DNA from: JBHIYN01 sp041984235
Lineage (GTDB): Bacteria > Pseudomonadota > Gammaproteobacteria > Ga0077536
Length of the DNA stretch: 64,000 nt
NCBI GenBank assembly: GCA_041984235.1
Contig: JBHIYN010000003.1
Span: 314,808 to 378,807 of the forward strand
Direction: 5' to 3'
Of this stretch, positions 27,714 through 37,216 are shown piece by piece. The notes under the pieces were generated by a model. It ran no database searches, was not told where the DNA came from, and saw only the letters and a list, made by a program, of their open reading frames with translations. Every line of letters starts with the position of its first letter. Within the stretch, counting starts at the first letter, position 1. Position numbers and translations under genes: made by a program.

Positions 27714-29387
27714 TCAGGAGGTACGTGGCAGCCGCAGGATGGCGCATTCAAATTCGATCGGCAGAGATCCACGTCGCGAAAGACGCACACTCGTACCCTC
27801 CTCGGTGCGACCAAATTCCGGATAGCGCGGTGTGCGCACCAAATCCAGCGAGACCGTACCCGCGACCTCGACGGTGAGCAGCGGCTGATTCCGGCGGCTC
27901 ACGACTACCCGCCCCTGCTCGTACTCGGCTGCGCATGCCGGGGCAAAGTGAAGCCAAGCCGTCACTGCATGCTCGCCGCGCCCGCTCACACGGTCCCGGA
28001 CCCTGACGGTGAAATCCTGCCCAATACGGATTTCCCGCGAATGGACGATGTCACCCGCGAGATGACGATAGCCGTCGTGACTGCCGCGAAACACCACCGC
28101 GTCCGCTGATCCAAGCTCAATTCCCGCATCGATTGGTCGCGCACGACGTCCGACACGAAACACTCCCCACATTTCGCTCTGCTCGGTGCCGTCTACCAAT
28201 ACCGTGTTGTGCGCGCCGGTGCTGCGCGCGAAGCTGCGCGCAGCACCGGCCTCGTAATCACGGTTGCCGCAGTTCCCGATGACGCGCTCACCATCGAGAC
28301 ATAATTCGAAACTGAGCAGGTCGCAGTGAGCGTGCCCCGGCTGGTAGGTGGGCCCGATCGGCCCACAGTCGACGAGCAGGGCATCGCGCCCTTCGCGCAC
28401 CCCGTAATAGCCGCTGAAACGGCGCTCGATCAATCGTCGGCCAGCGACCTGTTTCATCGCCGTCGTGCCGCAGTTTTTGCGGGCAAACTCCTCCAGGTCC
28501 GACAGCCTGGGGGCAATCCCTTCGGTACTGTCGTTGAAGCACGGCACCACGTCGCCCGGCAGCACCAGGTCCCGCGCAAACCCGAGCGCCGCGACCGCGC
28601 GCTGTTCGATAATTGCGATCGCGTCCGCAGGGAACAGATGAGCATTGAGCCGGACAAGGGCGCAGAGTTCCAACAGGTCCCCTGTCAACAGAAGATGGTA
28701 CATGGGACTACGCTCGTAGTGACCGCCATCGTCCAGGAACTGCTCGGCGAGCTCGCGCTCCAGCAGGTGCCAGCCGCGATCGAGCAAGCGTCGTCCGAAA
28801 GTCCCGTCAAACCACACGCCTGCGAATATCAGTGCTTTGAGGTTGACGAACAGATGGTTCGCGCGCAGGTGATGTTCCAGGTTATGCGACAGCCAGGAAG
28901 CCTGCAGCGCCATACTGTCGCGCAGCGCGGATTCCGTGGTCGCGGCGTCGAAGACGCGGGTCCAGTTGACCAGGCGCAACGACGTCGGATAGGGCTCCCA
29001 CCCAGCGCCACGGAACGGCTGATTGTGCGCGACCCAATGTCGCGCCTGGGCGGCCGCAACTGCGGCCGGCAGGTCCGCTTGGCGCAGCCAGTCGAAATAA
29101 TGCAGGTTGTAAGCCCACAGCCGGCTGCGTCCGGCGGCACTCCAGTCGATCGTCTCGCCGAAATCACTGAACTCGTTCAGGAACTCGAAGCGGTTGCCGC
29201 CGAGCCAGGCGCGCCGCGCCGGCGGCAGCGCCGGGACACGCTGCACACCGGCACGTGGCGCGGCGTCGCGCGGAGGCGCAACCCGCCTCGGCATGTGCGC
29301 CAGCCGCCGCCATGCGAGCCAGGCGAGCTGGCCCAGCGGCAACCAACGCAGCGTGCGCCAGTAACGGCCGAAGTCGCTCGGGCTCAT
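27714..29387 (-). CDS. Heparinase II/III-like protein (alginate-lyase-type)
   Basis: This 557-residue protein has an alpha/alpha-barrel N-terminal half (AYNLHYFDWLRQADLP, GWEPYPTSLRLVNW, NLEHHLRANHLFVN, HYERSPMYHLL) and a beta-sheet C-terminal half beginning near YQPGHAHCDLLSFEL, the layout of heparinase II/III family proteins. No signal peptide is evident, as for others encoded in EPS loci. It may cleave or edit polysaccharide containing uronic acids. The ATG at 29387 overlaps the upstream oxidoreductase stop by 4 bases; the two families often occur together. Confidence 0.88.
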   Translation of the reverse strand: MSPSDFGRYWRTLRWLPLGQLAWLAWRRLAHMPRRVAPPRDAAPRAGVQRVPALPPARRAWLGGNRFEFLNEFSDFGETIDWSAAGRSRLWAYNLHYFDWLRQADLPAAVAAAQARHWVAHNQPFRGAGWEPYPTSLRLVNWTRVFDAATTESALRDSMALQASWLSHNLEHHLRANHLFVNLKALIFAGVWFDGTFGRRLLDRGWHLLERELAEQFLDDGGHYERSPMYHLLLTGDLLELCALVRLNAHLFPADAIAIIEQRAVAALGFARDLVLPGDVVPCFNDSTEGIAPRLSDLEEFARKNCGTTAMKQVAGRRLIERRFSGYYGVREGRDALLVDCGPIGPTYQPGHAHCDLLSFELCLDGERVIGNCGNRDYEAGAARSFARSTGAHNTVLVDGTEQSEMWGVFRVGRRARPIDAGIELGSADAVVFRGSHDGYRHLAGDIVHSREIRIGQDFTVRVRDRVSGRGEHAVTAWLHFAPACAAEYEQGRVVVSRRNQPLLTVEVAGTVSLDLVRTPRYPEFGRTEEGTSVRLSRRGSLPIEFECAILRLPRTS

Positions 29388-31501
29388 GCCCCGGCCAGGG
29401 CAGCGATACGGAAAGTAGCCTCGTGAACCTCGATCAGCTGCTCGAACGGAATCGGTGCCGGCGCACCGTTCTCGAGCGCGGACACGAACGCTGCCACGCA
29501 CGCGCGCTGCCCCTTGTCCTGCCGCGACAGCCGCATGCGGCTGAACCCGGGCCAGCCATAGCCGCGCATGTCGCGGAAGTTGTCCAGTTGCACGATTGCC
29601 CCACCACTGAACACCTCCAAGCGCTCCTTGGGAAAGCGTTTGTGGCCATTAGCGAGATAGTGGATCGTGCCCAACGCTCCGTTGACGAAGGTGAGGGTCG
29701 CCGTGACACAATCCGGCGGCGTGCCGCGAGTCATGTCGTGCACGGCGTTCGCCGAAACGTCGGCGATCGGACTCCCAGCCAGGTGGCGCAGCAAGTCGAC
29801 GAAGTGGCACGCCTCCCCGATGATGCGTCCGCCGCCGACGCGGGGATTCTGCGTCCAGTGATCGGACGAGACTGCGCCTGCGTTGACTGTCATGATGAAA
29901 ATCGGCGGCACCGCGCGCCCCTCGAGCAGGCGCTGCAGCTCTATGACCTGCGGCGCAAACCGCCGATTGAATCCGACCATGACCTGCGCCGCCCCACCCG
30001 CTTCCTCCCACGCGGCACGTACCGACGCGAGTTCGTCAGCGTCGAGCGCGAGCGGCTTCTCCACGAATACGTGCTTCCCCGCTGCAAGGGCTCGGCGCGT
30101 GTAGGCGGCATGGGAGTCGTGGCGCGTGGCGACGACTACCAGGTTGCAGCGCTCATCTTCGAGAATAGCTTCGGGCTCCGTCGTCGCGGCGGCCATGCCA
30201 TGCGCGCGCGCCAGCCGCGCGGCGCTGATCCCGGTCGAGGAGCACACCGCCCCGAGGGCCGCCTCGGTCGCCTCGAAGGCGGGAATCAGCACCTGCCCGG
30301 CGTAATTCCCCGCGCCGAGAAAACCCGCTGTCACGGTAGCCGCTACCGGCGGCGCGCCCAGCAACAGGGTGCGCTCGGACAGCGCCGCGGTCGGTTGCGG
30401 ATACTCGAGCACGACCCCCAGGGAGGGCTCGTCGCTACCAATCAGGTCGTAGGCCGCAACCGCATCGGCGAGCGCGAAGCGGTGGCTGACCAGCGGCTGC
30501 ACATCGAGCCGGCCATCGGCAAGCATGTCGAGCACGGCCTCGAAATTACGTTGCTCGGTCCAGCGCACGAACCCTACCGGATAGTCGTGTCCTTCGTTCT
30601 CGTATGCAGGGTCGTAACGCCCCGGGCCATACGAGCAGGAGACCTGGAACGACAGCTCCTTGTCGTAGAAATCGGCACGCGAGAGCTCGAGGCCGGTCAC
30701 GCCGACGAGCACGATGCGGCCGCGCTTGCGGCACATTTGTGCCGCCTGGTGCACGGGCTCGTTGCTGCGTGTCGACGCGGTGATGATCACGCCGTCGACA
30801 CCTCGTCCCCGGGAGAAGACGGCGGCCGCGCCGGAGACGTCGCCACCGGTAGCCGGATTGACGGTTTCAGCACCGAAACGTTCGGCCAGTGCAATCCTGG
30901 CCGGATCCAGGTCGATGCCCAGCACCCGGCAGCCCTGCGCGCGCAGGAGCTGCACGGTCAACAGCCCGACAAGACCCAGGCCGGTGACCACCACGCACTC
31001 GCCCAGTGCAGGGGCGAGCAGACGAATGCCCTGAAGGGCGATCGCGCCGAGGACCGTGAAAGAAGCCGCCTCATCGCTCACGGTGTCCGGAACGTGTGCG
31101 CAGAGGTTCTGCGGCACCGCCACAATCTCGGCGTGCTTGCCGTTGGAGGCAACACGGTCGCCCGGAGCAAAGCCACGGACACCCTCGCCCACCTGACGCA
31201 CGACCCCGGCATTGCAGTAACCCATGGCCAGCGGCTCATCGAGCTTGCTGCGTACCGCGGCCAGGGTCGGCGTGAGCCCGTCGGTGCGCACCTTGTCCAG
31301 CACCTGGCGCACCTTGTCCGGCTGCTGGCGTGCCCTGGCCAGCCAGCCGGCGCGGCCGAAATCGACCAGCATGCGCTCGGTTCCGGCGGAGATCAGGCTG
31401 CGGGAAGTGACGATGACGACCTGCCCCGCCGCGGCCGCGGGCGGCGGCACATCGTCGAGCGTGACGCGCCCGTCACGCAGGCTGCTGAGTACGATCTTCA
31501 T
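29384..31501 (-). CDS. Bi-domain oxidoreductase: zinc-alcohol-dehydrogenase-like domain fused to Gfo/Idh/MocA domain
   Basis: This 705-residue protein has two parts. Residues ~1-345 resemble medium-chain dehydrogenases, with a Rossmann motif VVVTGLGLVGLLTVQLL. Residues ~360-705 resemble Gfo/Idh/MocA sugar dehydrogenases (AGFLGAGNYAGQVLIPAF, HVFVEKPLALD, GGGRIIGEACHFVDLLRHL). The double-domain form is recurrent in EPS loci next to heparinase II/III proteins. A combined role in oxidising a nucleotide sugar or glycan sugar is likely, but the substrate is unknown. It overlaps both neighbours by ATGA junctions. Confidence 0.88.
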   Translation of the reverse strand: MKIVLSSLRDGRVTLDDVPPPAAAAGQVVIVTSRSLISAGTERMLVDFGRAGWLARARQQPDKVRQVLDKVRTDGLTPTLAAVRSKLDEPLAMGYCNAGVVRQVGEGVRGFAPGDRVASNGKHAEIVAVPQNLCAHVPDTVSDEAASFTVLGAIALQGIRLLAPALGECVVVTGLGLVGLLTVQLLRAQGCRVLGIDLDPARIALAERFGAETVNPATGGDVSGAAAVFSRGRGVDGVIITASTRSNEPVHQAAQMCRKRGRIVLVGVTGLELSRADFYDKELSFQVSCSYGPGRYDPAYENEGHDYPVGFVRWTEQRNFEAVLDMLADGRLDVQPLVSHRFALADAVAAYDLIGSDEPSLGVVLEYPQPTAALSERTLLLGAPPVAATVTAGFLGAGNYAGQVLIPAFEATEAALGAVCSSTGISAARLARAHGMAAATTEPEAILEDERCNLVVVATRHDSHAAYTRRALAAGKHVFVEKPLALDADELASVRAAWEEAGGAAQVMVGFNRRFAPQVIELQRLLEGRAVPPIFIMTVNAGAVSSDHWTQNPRVGGGRIIGEACHFVDLLRHLAGSPIADVSANAVHDMTRGTPPDCVTATLTFVNGALGTIHYLANGHKRFPKERLEVFSGGAIVQLDNFRDMRGYGWPGFSRMRLSRQDKGQRACVAAFVSALENGAPAPIPFEQLIEVHEATFRIAALAGA

Positions 31502-32724
31502 GTTTCTACAGTATCCATCGGACCACCCGGCCCTGTTTGCAGCCCGAAAAGGCGCAGATTGGCCCGCACCTGACTGTCGCGATCGAGGTGCCGGGCCACG
31601 TAGCGTGCGATAGCGCCCTGGCGTGCGGCAAATTCATCGCCATCCATGTCGACGGCATCCTGCAGCGCAGCCGACAGCGCGGCCGGCTGATCGAGCGTAA
31701 CGTCCCAACCGATGCCGGCCTGTTCCAGCCCGCGCCACGGGGTGCGATCACTCAGGCAAACCAGGCATCCCGCCGACAGCGCCTCGACCACGGCATGGCC
31801 GTAATTCTCTCCCGCCGACGGCAGGACGAAGACATGGTAATCGGACAGCGTTTGCACCACGTCATCACGCGGTACGGCGCCCCGGTAGGTCACCGCCACC
31901 GTCTCCGGCAGGCGCTCGATCAGAGCCTGGCACTCCCGCCAGTAGGCCCTGTCCTCGGGCCGCACGTAGGCGCCGTAGATATCGAACACGACATGTCCGC
32001 GAACGGCAGCAAGCGCAGCGAGGGCGAGATGCAGGTTCTTCACCCGCGATATGCGTGAGAGGTAGACGAGCCTCAGCGACCCGGCAGTCTTGGCCGGAAC
32101 ACGCGCGGTGCGCGCCCGGCCGTCACCAGGCGGGGGCGCCTCCAGGACTTGGGCGTCAAGCGCACAGCGTGGCAGGTGTCGGCCCAGGGCGGACTCGATA
32201 TCAGCGCGCTCGACGGCACTGGCCGCATGCCATACCAGTCCCTCGTGCAGCCCTGTCAGGCGCGATATCCACAGGGCCATGCGCTTGCGCCTCGGCTTGA
32301 TGGCCAGCGCCGACGGTGCCAACTCGCCGCGTGGCGCAAGCACGACCCGCGGTGCACGTGGAGCAATCCGGAGCCGCATCAACAGCAGGACGAGGAGTGA
32401 AAAATGCGGCGAGAAGAAGCTGTTGAGATAGACGATCCGCGGTCGCAGGCGGCGCAGCAGCGTTACGGTGCGCGGCGTTCGCCGCCAGCCGGGCGACGCA
32501 TAGAATATCCGCGCACCATAGCCGCGACGTAGCCGATCCGGGAGTATGCCGGAATAAGGGACGCTGTCTCCGCGATCGCGGTCGCGGGTCACGATCAGAC
32601 TGCAGGCCCGAGGATTGAGTGCTTCGACGATTGCCTGCACGCTCTTGGCCGGCCCGCCGGCCTTCTGGGATGGCAGGAAGTAGTCGCAGAACATCAGTAT
32701 TTTCGGTCTTTGGCCCGCTGTCAT
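31498..32724 (-). CDS. GT4 family glycosyltransferase
   Basis: This 408-residue GT-B enzyme begins PKILMFCDYFLPSQKAGGPAKS, the GG-containing acceptor loop of family 4. It has VYLSRISRVKNLHLALAAL in the donor domain and VLPSAGENYGHAVVEALSAG, the conserved Glu-containing nucleotide-sugar block. ATG 32724 was chosen as the family-like start. The stop overlaps the oxidoreductase start by 4 bases. Its G+C is clearly higher than that of the next glycosyltransferase upstream, so it marks the left edge of the native part of the locus. Confidence 0.86.
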   Translation of the reverse strand: MTAGQRPKILMFCDYFLPSQKAGGPAKSVQAIVEALNPRACSLIVTRDRDRGDSVPYSGILPDRLRRGYGARIFYASPGWRRTPRTVTLLRRLRPRIVYLNSFFSPHFSLLVLLLMRLRIAPRAPRVVLAPRGELAPSALAIKPRRKRMALWISRLTGLHEGLVWHAASAVERADIESALGRHLPRCALDAQVLEAPPPGDGRARTARVPAKTAGSLRLVYLSRISRVKNLHLALAALAAVRGHVVFDIYGAYVRPEDRAYWRECQALIERLPETVAVTYRGAVPRDDVVQTLSDYHVFVLPSAGENYGHAVVEALSAGCLVCLSDRTPWRGLEQAGIGWDVTLDQPAALSAALQDAVDMDGDEFAARQGAIARYVARHLDRDSQVRANLRLFGLQTGPGGPMDTVET

Positions 32725-33078
32725 TTGACTCTGGTTGAGCGAGCGGAATCTAACCCGTGCCGTCGCGCTCTTCACCTCCTTGCTTCAGGGGAAATCTGCA
32801 CCTTATGCGAACATCGATACCGCGACCAGCGCCTACTCGGAGACAGGCACATGCCCTCCGCCCCAGAGGTGCTTTGACATAAGTCGTTCGCGACCGAAGT
32901 ATGCGCTCCCTTTAAATCGGGAACCCGAACACGAGTCATGATCAGAAAACGCTAGCCGCTCCTAACCCTGGCACGATTGCGCCGATACTCTTCGCAGGCT
33001 CGTCTGCATTACCCGGTGGTATAAAATGCTCACTGCTCACCAAGGCTACCAAGCACCCATCCCGGCTATCCGGCCTTC
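32725..33078. other. 354-base intergenic region inside the EPS locus
   Basis: This is the only large gap inside the minus-strand left arm. The sequence is near 50% G+C. No family-like open frame is present on either strand; the plus-strand frame that enters from 33026 is antisense to the next glycosyltransferase. The gap should hold a minus-strand promoter for the downstream genes, but no strong -35/-10 pair was found. It coincides with the left border of the low-G+C segment. Confidence 0.5.
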
Positions 33079-34272
33079 TCAATTCCGCACTCCCTCGATC
33101 AGTTCTATCAACTGCGCAACGATGTCTTCTCGACCGTACGCATCAAGCACTTTGCTTCGAAGCCTTTCGCGCGGATCCAGCGGAAAATCGCCGCTCAGTA
33201 TGGCATCCAAGCGGTTGCGCAAAGCATCAACGTCGCCGGCCGGAACAACACTATCGGGCAGAACGCGGCCGACGACTTCCGGCAGCGCCGCGGCATCGGT
33301 AGATATAACGGGGCACCCATGCACCAGTGCTTCGAGTACGATCAGGCCAAAGCACTCAAGCGCCACGCTAGGCAACACGAATAGATCCGCAGCCGCGTAC
33401 GCTAAATCCAGGTCTTCGTCTGGTATTCGCCCCAGAAAATGGATTCGATCCTGGACACCAAGCTGACGACTCAATGCTTCGAGAGTCGGACGGAGAGGAC
33501 CGTCGCCACCGATATAGAAATGCGCATCGTAATTATCCAACAGTGGCGCGGCTGCGCGTAGCGCCACGTCGAGACCGTAGCGAGGACGATGATTCCGCAG
33601 TGTGAACAGCGCTCGCTTTTGCGGCGACCAACCCAGCGCAGCTTTCGCCTCCTGGCACCCGACGATTCGCCCGGGGGGTTTCGCCCAGTGCGGAATGACC
33701 GCTATCTTCTTCGCAAGTGTCGCGTCGTGGAGTTCAAGTAGGCGATCGCGCGTAAACGACGAGAGCGTATGGATTGCCGTTGATTTCACCAGCAGCTGCC
33801 GCTCGAATCGCTTCAGGATACGACCGGCCACGGCCAATCTGAGCTTCACGTTGATGCCGCGTCCGCGTTCGTTCACCCTCTGCTCAAGCGAGATCGGAGA
33901 ATGTACTGTCGTGATGATTCTCGTGCCCGCGGAAAGTCCGTTCACGATACCTGCCCCGGACACCTGGGTATGTACGTGCGCTACATCAACGGGCGTGCGT
34001 GAATCGATCCGCTCCGCGGCACGTGTCGCAACCGCAGCAATCTTGCTGTAGCGCAACGGATTCCAGGTACTGAAATCGGGTTTCTGCAAACGAACAACTC
34101 TAAGACCGTCAATGCGCTCGACATTCGGCGTTTGGCCGCTGTCATTCCGATAGGCAACGAGCGTGACATCGTGCCCGGCTTCACGTACAGCAAGCGCAAT
34201 ATCCCACGCCACTCGCGCAGAACCGCTGGGCTTATCCGGAAAAGCAAAATCGACGACCGCGAGATAATGCAT
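33079..34272 (-). CDS. GT4 family glycosyltransferase (low-G+C segment)
   Basis: This 397-residue GT-B enzyme begins MHYLAVVDFAFPDKPSGSAR. It has HVHTQVSGAGIV in the acceptor domain, and LFTLRNHRPRYGLDVALRAA, YIGGDGPLRPTLEAL and LPSVALECFGLIVLEALVHG in the donor domain (Glu of the E-x7-E motif kept). It would extend the lipid-linked repeat unit. It is 50 bases downstream of the Wzy-like gene. Its base composition is lower in G+C than most of the window, shared with the wzy/wzx segment. Donor sugar unknown. Confidence 0.88.
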   Translation of the reverse strand: MHYLAVVDFAFPDKPSGSARVAWDIALAVREAGHDVTLVAYRNDSGQTPNVERIDGLRVVRLQKPDFSTWNPLRYSKIAAVATRAAERIDSRTPVDVAHVHTQVSGAGIVNGLSAGTRIITTVHSPISLEQRVNERGRGINVKLRLAVAGRILKRFERQLLVKSTAIHTLSSFTRDRLLELHDATLAKKIAVIPHWAKPPGRIVGCQEAKAALGWSPQKRALFTLRNHRPRYGLDVALRAAAPLLDNYDAHFYIGGDGPLRPTLEALSRQLGVQDRIHFLGRIPDEDLDLAYAAADLFVLPSVALECFGLIVLEALVHGCPVISTDAAALPEVVGRVLPDSVVPAGDVDALRNRLDAILSGDFPLDPRERLRSKVLDAYGREDIVAQLIELIEGVRN

Positions 34273-34322
34273 TCCATGTGCCCTGACAGTACTCGAACAA
34301 ACGAACGAACGACTATCGGCAT

Positions 34323-35861
34323 TCAGCGTGGCCGCGCCACCATGACACGCGACAGGACCATGTTCATGAGCAGCAGCACAACCACAATTCTCCCCATCTT
34401 TCCGAACTGCTGGCCGAGACCCGCCTCAAAGCGCAACACGAGGAAGTAGGTCGCCAGTAACAATAAAATAAACCGAGGCGATGTCATTTCCGGCAATGAA
34501 CGAGCCATGCTTCCGATGATGCCAAACATCCCTCCTATGACGGCCATGCCAATAACCACCGCGCCATACCCAAAGTTCCAGTAGAGTTCGCCAAGAAACG
34601 TACTTGGAACGAAAGTCAAGCGGGACTGGGACAACCCAAATTCTCTGTTGAAAAGCTGCCCGGTTGAAATTTGAGGCTTATCAGGCCAGATCGCGCGAGG
34701 AATGAAACTATAGATGACATAGAGGAGCGTCGCCCCATTCTGATACGCCACGTCCTTGCCAGTTCGCTCAACTATGATATCGATGTATTTCCTCGCGTAC
34801 ACGCGATCACTCAATGACCTCAGGCTCTCTTCAATAACACCGACACCCTCTTTCGTCTGTTTCTTCGCCGCTTTTGCCGAGACAAAATTCTTCACCTCTC
34901 CGGCCGATTGCACCGCCTCAATCGTGGTCTTCGATCGCTCTTGCAGGAATTGCTCTCGGTAAATATCAAACAGAAACTGGTACGGGATAAAAAGCACAAT
35001 GATTATCGCGATCCACTTTAACTCGAGCCGCCCCCGCACAAAGTAACTGCCAATAACAAGTAGCGCGGGAATTCGAAACGACACTTCCTTTGTATTGGCA
35101 ACGAAGCCGAGCGCGAACTCGAAACCGATCATTACCATTAACACCAGCCAAACACGCCGCGGCCGGTAACCGCGCAGCCCTAGATAAATCAGCATGACAC
35201 TAGAAATCATCGGCAGGATTCGCAAATTCGACACAATGTTCAATGGTATTGAGAGAACATGTGTAGCGACCCTCCCAGGATCAACCGAGAGATAATACGC
35301 AGACGTCACCACCGTGGTGGGAATATAGACTGCGATAGCCCCCCAAAAGATAACTGGGTAAGCCCACTCCCTTGCGAAGATTCCAGAGCGACACGGAATT
35401 AACCAGACTGCTCCTAGATAGCCGAAAACGAACATCGCACCGCCGACAAACACGACAATATCCGCGCCCGACAAGAAGTTCCCCTGGTTCTGCAACGATC
35501 CTAAGAATTGCAGCGTGGAGTCACTAGGTCCGAAAAAGACCGCAACGGCGTCCCCGATACCGAATATCGTGCCATACCAGAGCATGAAGAATGCGAGGAG
35601 CCGCGTCTCAGCGCCACGGGCAAAAAACGCCGGAGCTGTTGCCAATGCGAATAGCGCTGTCACATAAGCGACCCGGCCTGAAGGAACAGCAGGCTCGTAA
35701 AACCAAGCCCCCAATAGCACCACGCCAACGCTGAAACAGACCGCAGAGTAAACAGCAAAGCCCCGCCCCGATTCCTGCCCTCCATCGAGACTATTGCCGC
35801 GAGAAACCACGGGGCGGCGGCGGACACGAACCGATTCCATTTCAGAGGTGTCGTTACTCAC
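34323..35861 (-). CDS. Wzy-like oligosaccharide repeat-unit polymerase
   Basis: This membrane protein of about 512 residues has some 11-12 hydrophobic segments and a large polar loop near residues 300-400 (YREQFLQERSKTTIEAV through VGVIEESLRSLSDRVYAR). This is the layout of Wzy/EpsG-type polymerases, which join repeat units at the periplasmic face. Sequence identity in the family is low, so the call rests on topology and on neighbours (Wzx-like flippase, Wzz-like regulator). The start is uncertain: GTG 35861 has AGGTTAGGG upstream; ATG 35840 is the alternative. Low G+C suggests acquisition by transfer. Confidence 0.78.
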   Translation of the reverse strand: MSNDTSEMESVRVRRRPVVSRGNSLDGGQESGRGFAVYSAVCFSVGVVLLGAWFYEPAVPSGRVAYVTALFALATAPAFFARGAETRLLAFFMLWYGTIFGIGDAVAVFFGPSDSTLQFLGSLQNQGNFLSGADIVVFVGGAMFVFGYLGAVWLIPCRSGIFAREWAYPVIFWGAIAVYIPTTVVTSAYYLSVDPGRVATHVLSIPLNIVSNLRILPMISSVMLIYLGLRGYRPRRVWLVLMVMIGFEFALGFVANTKEVSFRIPALLVIGSYFVRGRLELKWIAIIIVLFIPYQFLFDIYREQFLQERSKTTIEAVQSAGEVKNFVSAKAAKKQTKEGVGVIEESLRSLSDRVYARKYIDIIVERTGKDVAYQNGATLLYVIYSFIPRAIWPDKPQISTGQLFNREFGLSQSRLTFVPSTFLGELYWNFGYGAVVIGMAVIGGMFGIIGSMARSLPEMTSPRFILLLLATYFLVLRFEAGLGQQFGKMGRIVVVLLLMNMVLSRVMVARPR

Positions 35862-35866
35862 CAGCC

Positions 35867-36871
35867 CTAACCTACACCCGCCTTGGCAAAAAGATCTTTT
35901 AGCCGGCATCGGTAAGTGTGCTCGGCATAGGCTCGTCGTTGACTCGCGGCGGCCATTTCAGCGCGTCGGTGGGGCCGTTGCAGGTAGTAGGCAATCTTGC
36001 TTCGCAATTCATCGATGGAACGAAAGGCATCTAGCTCTACACCGATCTCAAAATGCTCTTCCAGAGCGGGCGAATAGGTCACAAGCTGAAAGCCGCGACA
36101 ACCCGCGACCTCAAAGCAGCGAGCGTTGATGCCTTGTACCTCAGCAAAATGCATCAGATTCAAAACTATCTTCGATACCGATAAGGCCTTAGCCTTTTCC
36201 TCCTCATATATTCCGCGCCCCTGCACCATTTGAGGCACGCGATTCACCAACCACTGCGGAACATTCCCCCAGCATTTCATTTCGTAATCCGTAAGTTGCT
36301 CGAGAACTCTTTGGCGGTAGTAATACAAGTTGCCATATATGCATACGTCACAAGAGTAAGCGTCTTCTTCTGACGGTAGGCAAGTTAACGCCTTGTGAAT
36401 GTCGGGATTACATGCCTCAGGGAGGTAATGAGCATTCAATCCGGCCAACGAACGAAAGTGTTGAACGAGATAATGATCCTTCAGGAAAATGGCATCATAA
36501 TCCGCGCCGATCAGATATTGGCGACCAAGCGTCGTCATCGCATCTTGGCACCAGCACACTAGCGGCGCGGGCACAACCTGCTTGAGTTTGCTCACTGTTT
36601 TTGGCGAAAGCATGCTCCCGAGTAACACGAGCACAATTTCAGGGCGAGTTTGCTCGGCTGTTTGCAGCAAGCGGTTCTCGATCAAGAGTTCAGGTTCACG
36701 CAAAAGCCGCGCGGCAAGCGCCCGGAAAAGACGCGCGGAGCGCCCACGCAACGGCACGAAATCGCGAGCATTGAAGTGGACCGCGTCGTGCCCCATCGAC
36801 TCGAGAGTTGATAAAACGTGCTTTTCCATCGAGTCTGCGCCAATGGCAGCCCCGATCACTAATACGCGCAT
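35867..36871 (-). CDS. CgeB-like glycosyltransferase
   Basis: This 334-residue protein begins MRVLVIGAAIGADSMEKHVL. It has a DUF3880-like N-terminal half (PLVCWCQDAMTTLGRQYL, YDAIFLKDHYLVQHFRSL) and a C-terminal half with the CgeB-type block INARCFEVAGCRGFQLV followed by EIGVELDAFRSIDELRSKI. Such proteins are GT-B transferases of spore coats and of EPS or O-antigen loci. It opens the minus-strand left arm; GCGGAGA precedes the ATG. The stop is five bases from the wzy GTG. Part of the low-G+C segment. Confidence 0.82.
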   Translation of the reverse strand: MRVLVIGAAIGADSMEKHVLSTLESMGHDAVHFNARDFVPLRGRSARLFRALAARLLREPELLIENRLLQTAEQTRPEIVLVLLGSMLSPKTVSKLKQVVPAPLVCWCQDAMTTLGRQYLIGADYDAIFLKDHYLVQHFRSLAGLNAHYLPEACNPDIHKALTCLPSEEDAYSCDVCIYGNLYYYRQRVLEQLTDYEMKCWGNVPQWLVNRVPQMVQGRGIYEEEKAKALSVSKIVLNLMHFAEVQGINARCFEVAGCRGFQLVTYSPALEEHFEIGVELDAFRSIDELRSKIAYYLQRPHRRAEMAAASQRRAYAEHTYRCRLKDLFAKAGVG

Positions 36872-37216
36872 AAATGTCTCCGCACAATTCGCACTAAACT
36901 AATCCCATGTTTGCGCATGAAGCTTGCCGCATTGCCGACGATTACCTCGACGTTGCACTTGGGTCTACAGAAAGCAGATTCGCACGAATTCGCGTCGCCA
37001 ACGGCGCATTCGAAAATAAGTGCATTGCCCGAACTCTCCGCTCGACGCCCGCACCGATTCGACTTGCTCCAATACGAGCAGGGCTGAAATGTGCACGCCG
37101 CGTGCGTCCTTTGAGCGTATTACACGTGCAGTTGCGAGCGCACCTTCTATCTCGCATCTTGCAGCTACGCGGTACTTGACAGAAGCATAACTTCGCGACA
37201 CTACGCATTCGTGACC
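36872..37216. other. 345-base divergent promoter region between the CgeB-like and flippase genes
   Basis: The two EPS transcripts diverge here. A short plus-strand frame (36907-37179) has no recognisable features and I do not call it a gene. TTGACA at 37176-37181 could be a -35 element for the plus-strand flippase gene, but its -10 partner (CACTAC at 37199-37204) is poor. Nothing else distinctive is visible. Confidence 0.45.

Noticed and set aside
32874..32904. TTGACA-like promoter on the plus strand near 32874
   Set aside because: No plus-strand gene follows it and the -10 match is weak.
32969..32983. Possible sigma-54 site TGGCACGATTGC
   Set aside because: The spacing between the TGGCAC and TTGC parts is too short for sigma-54, and it faces no plus-strand gene.
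36907..37179. 90-residue plus-strand frame in the divergent EPS gap
   Set aside because: No ribosome site, no hydrophobic or domain pattern, and Arg/Ala-rich composition as in random frames.
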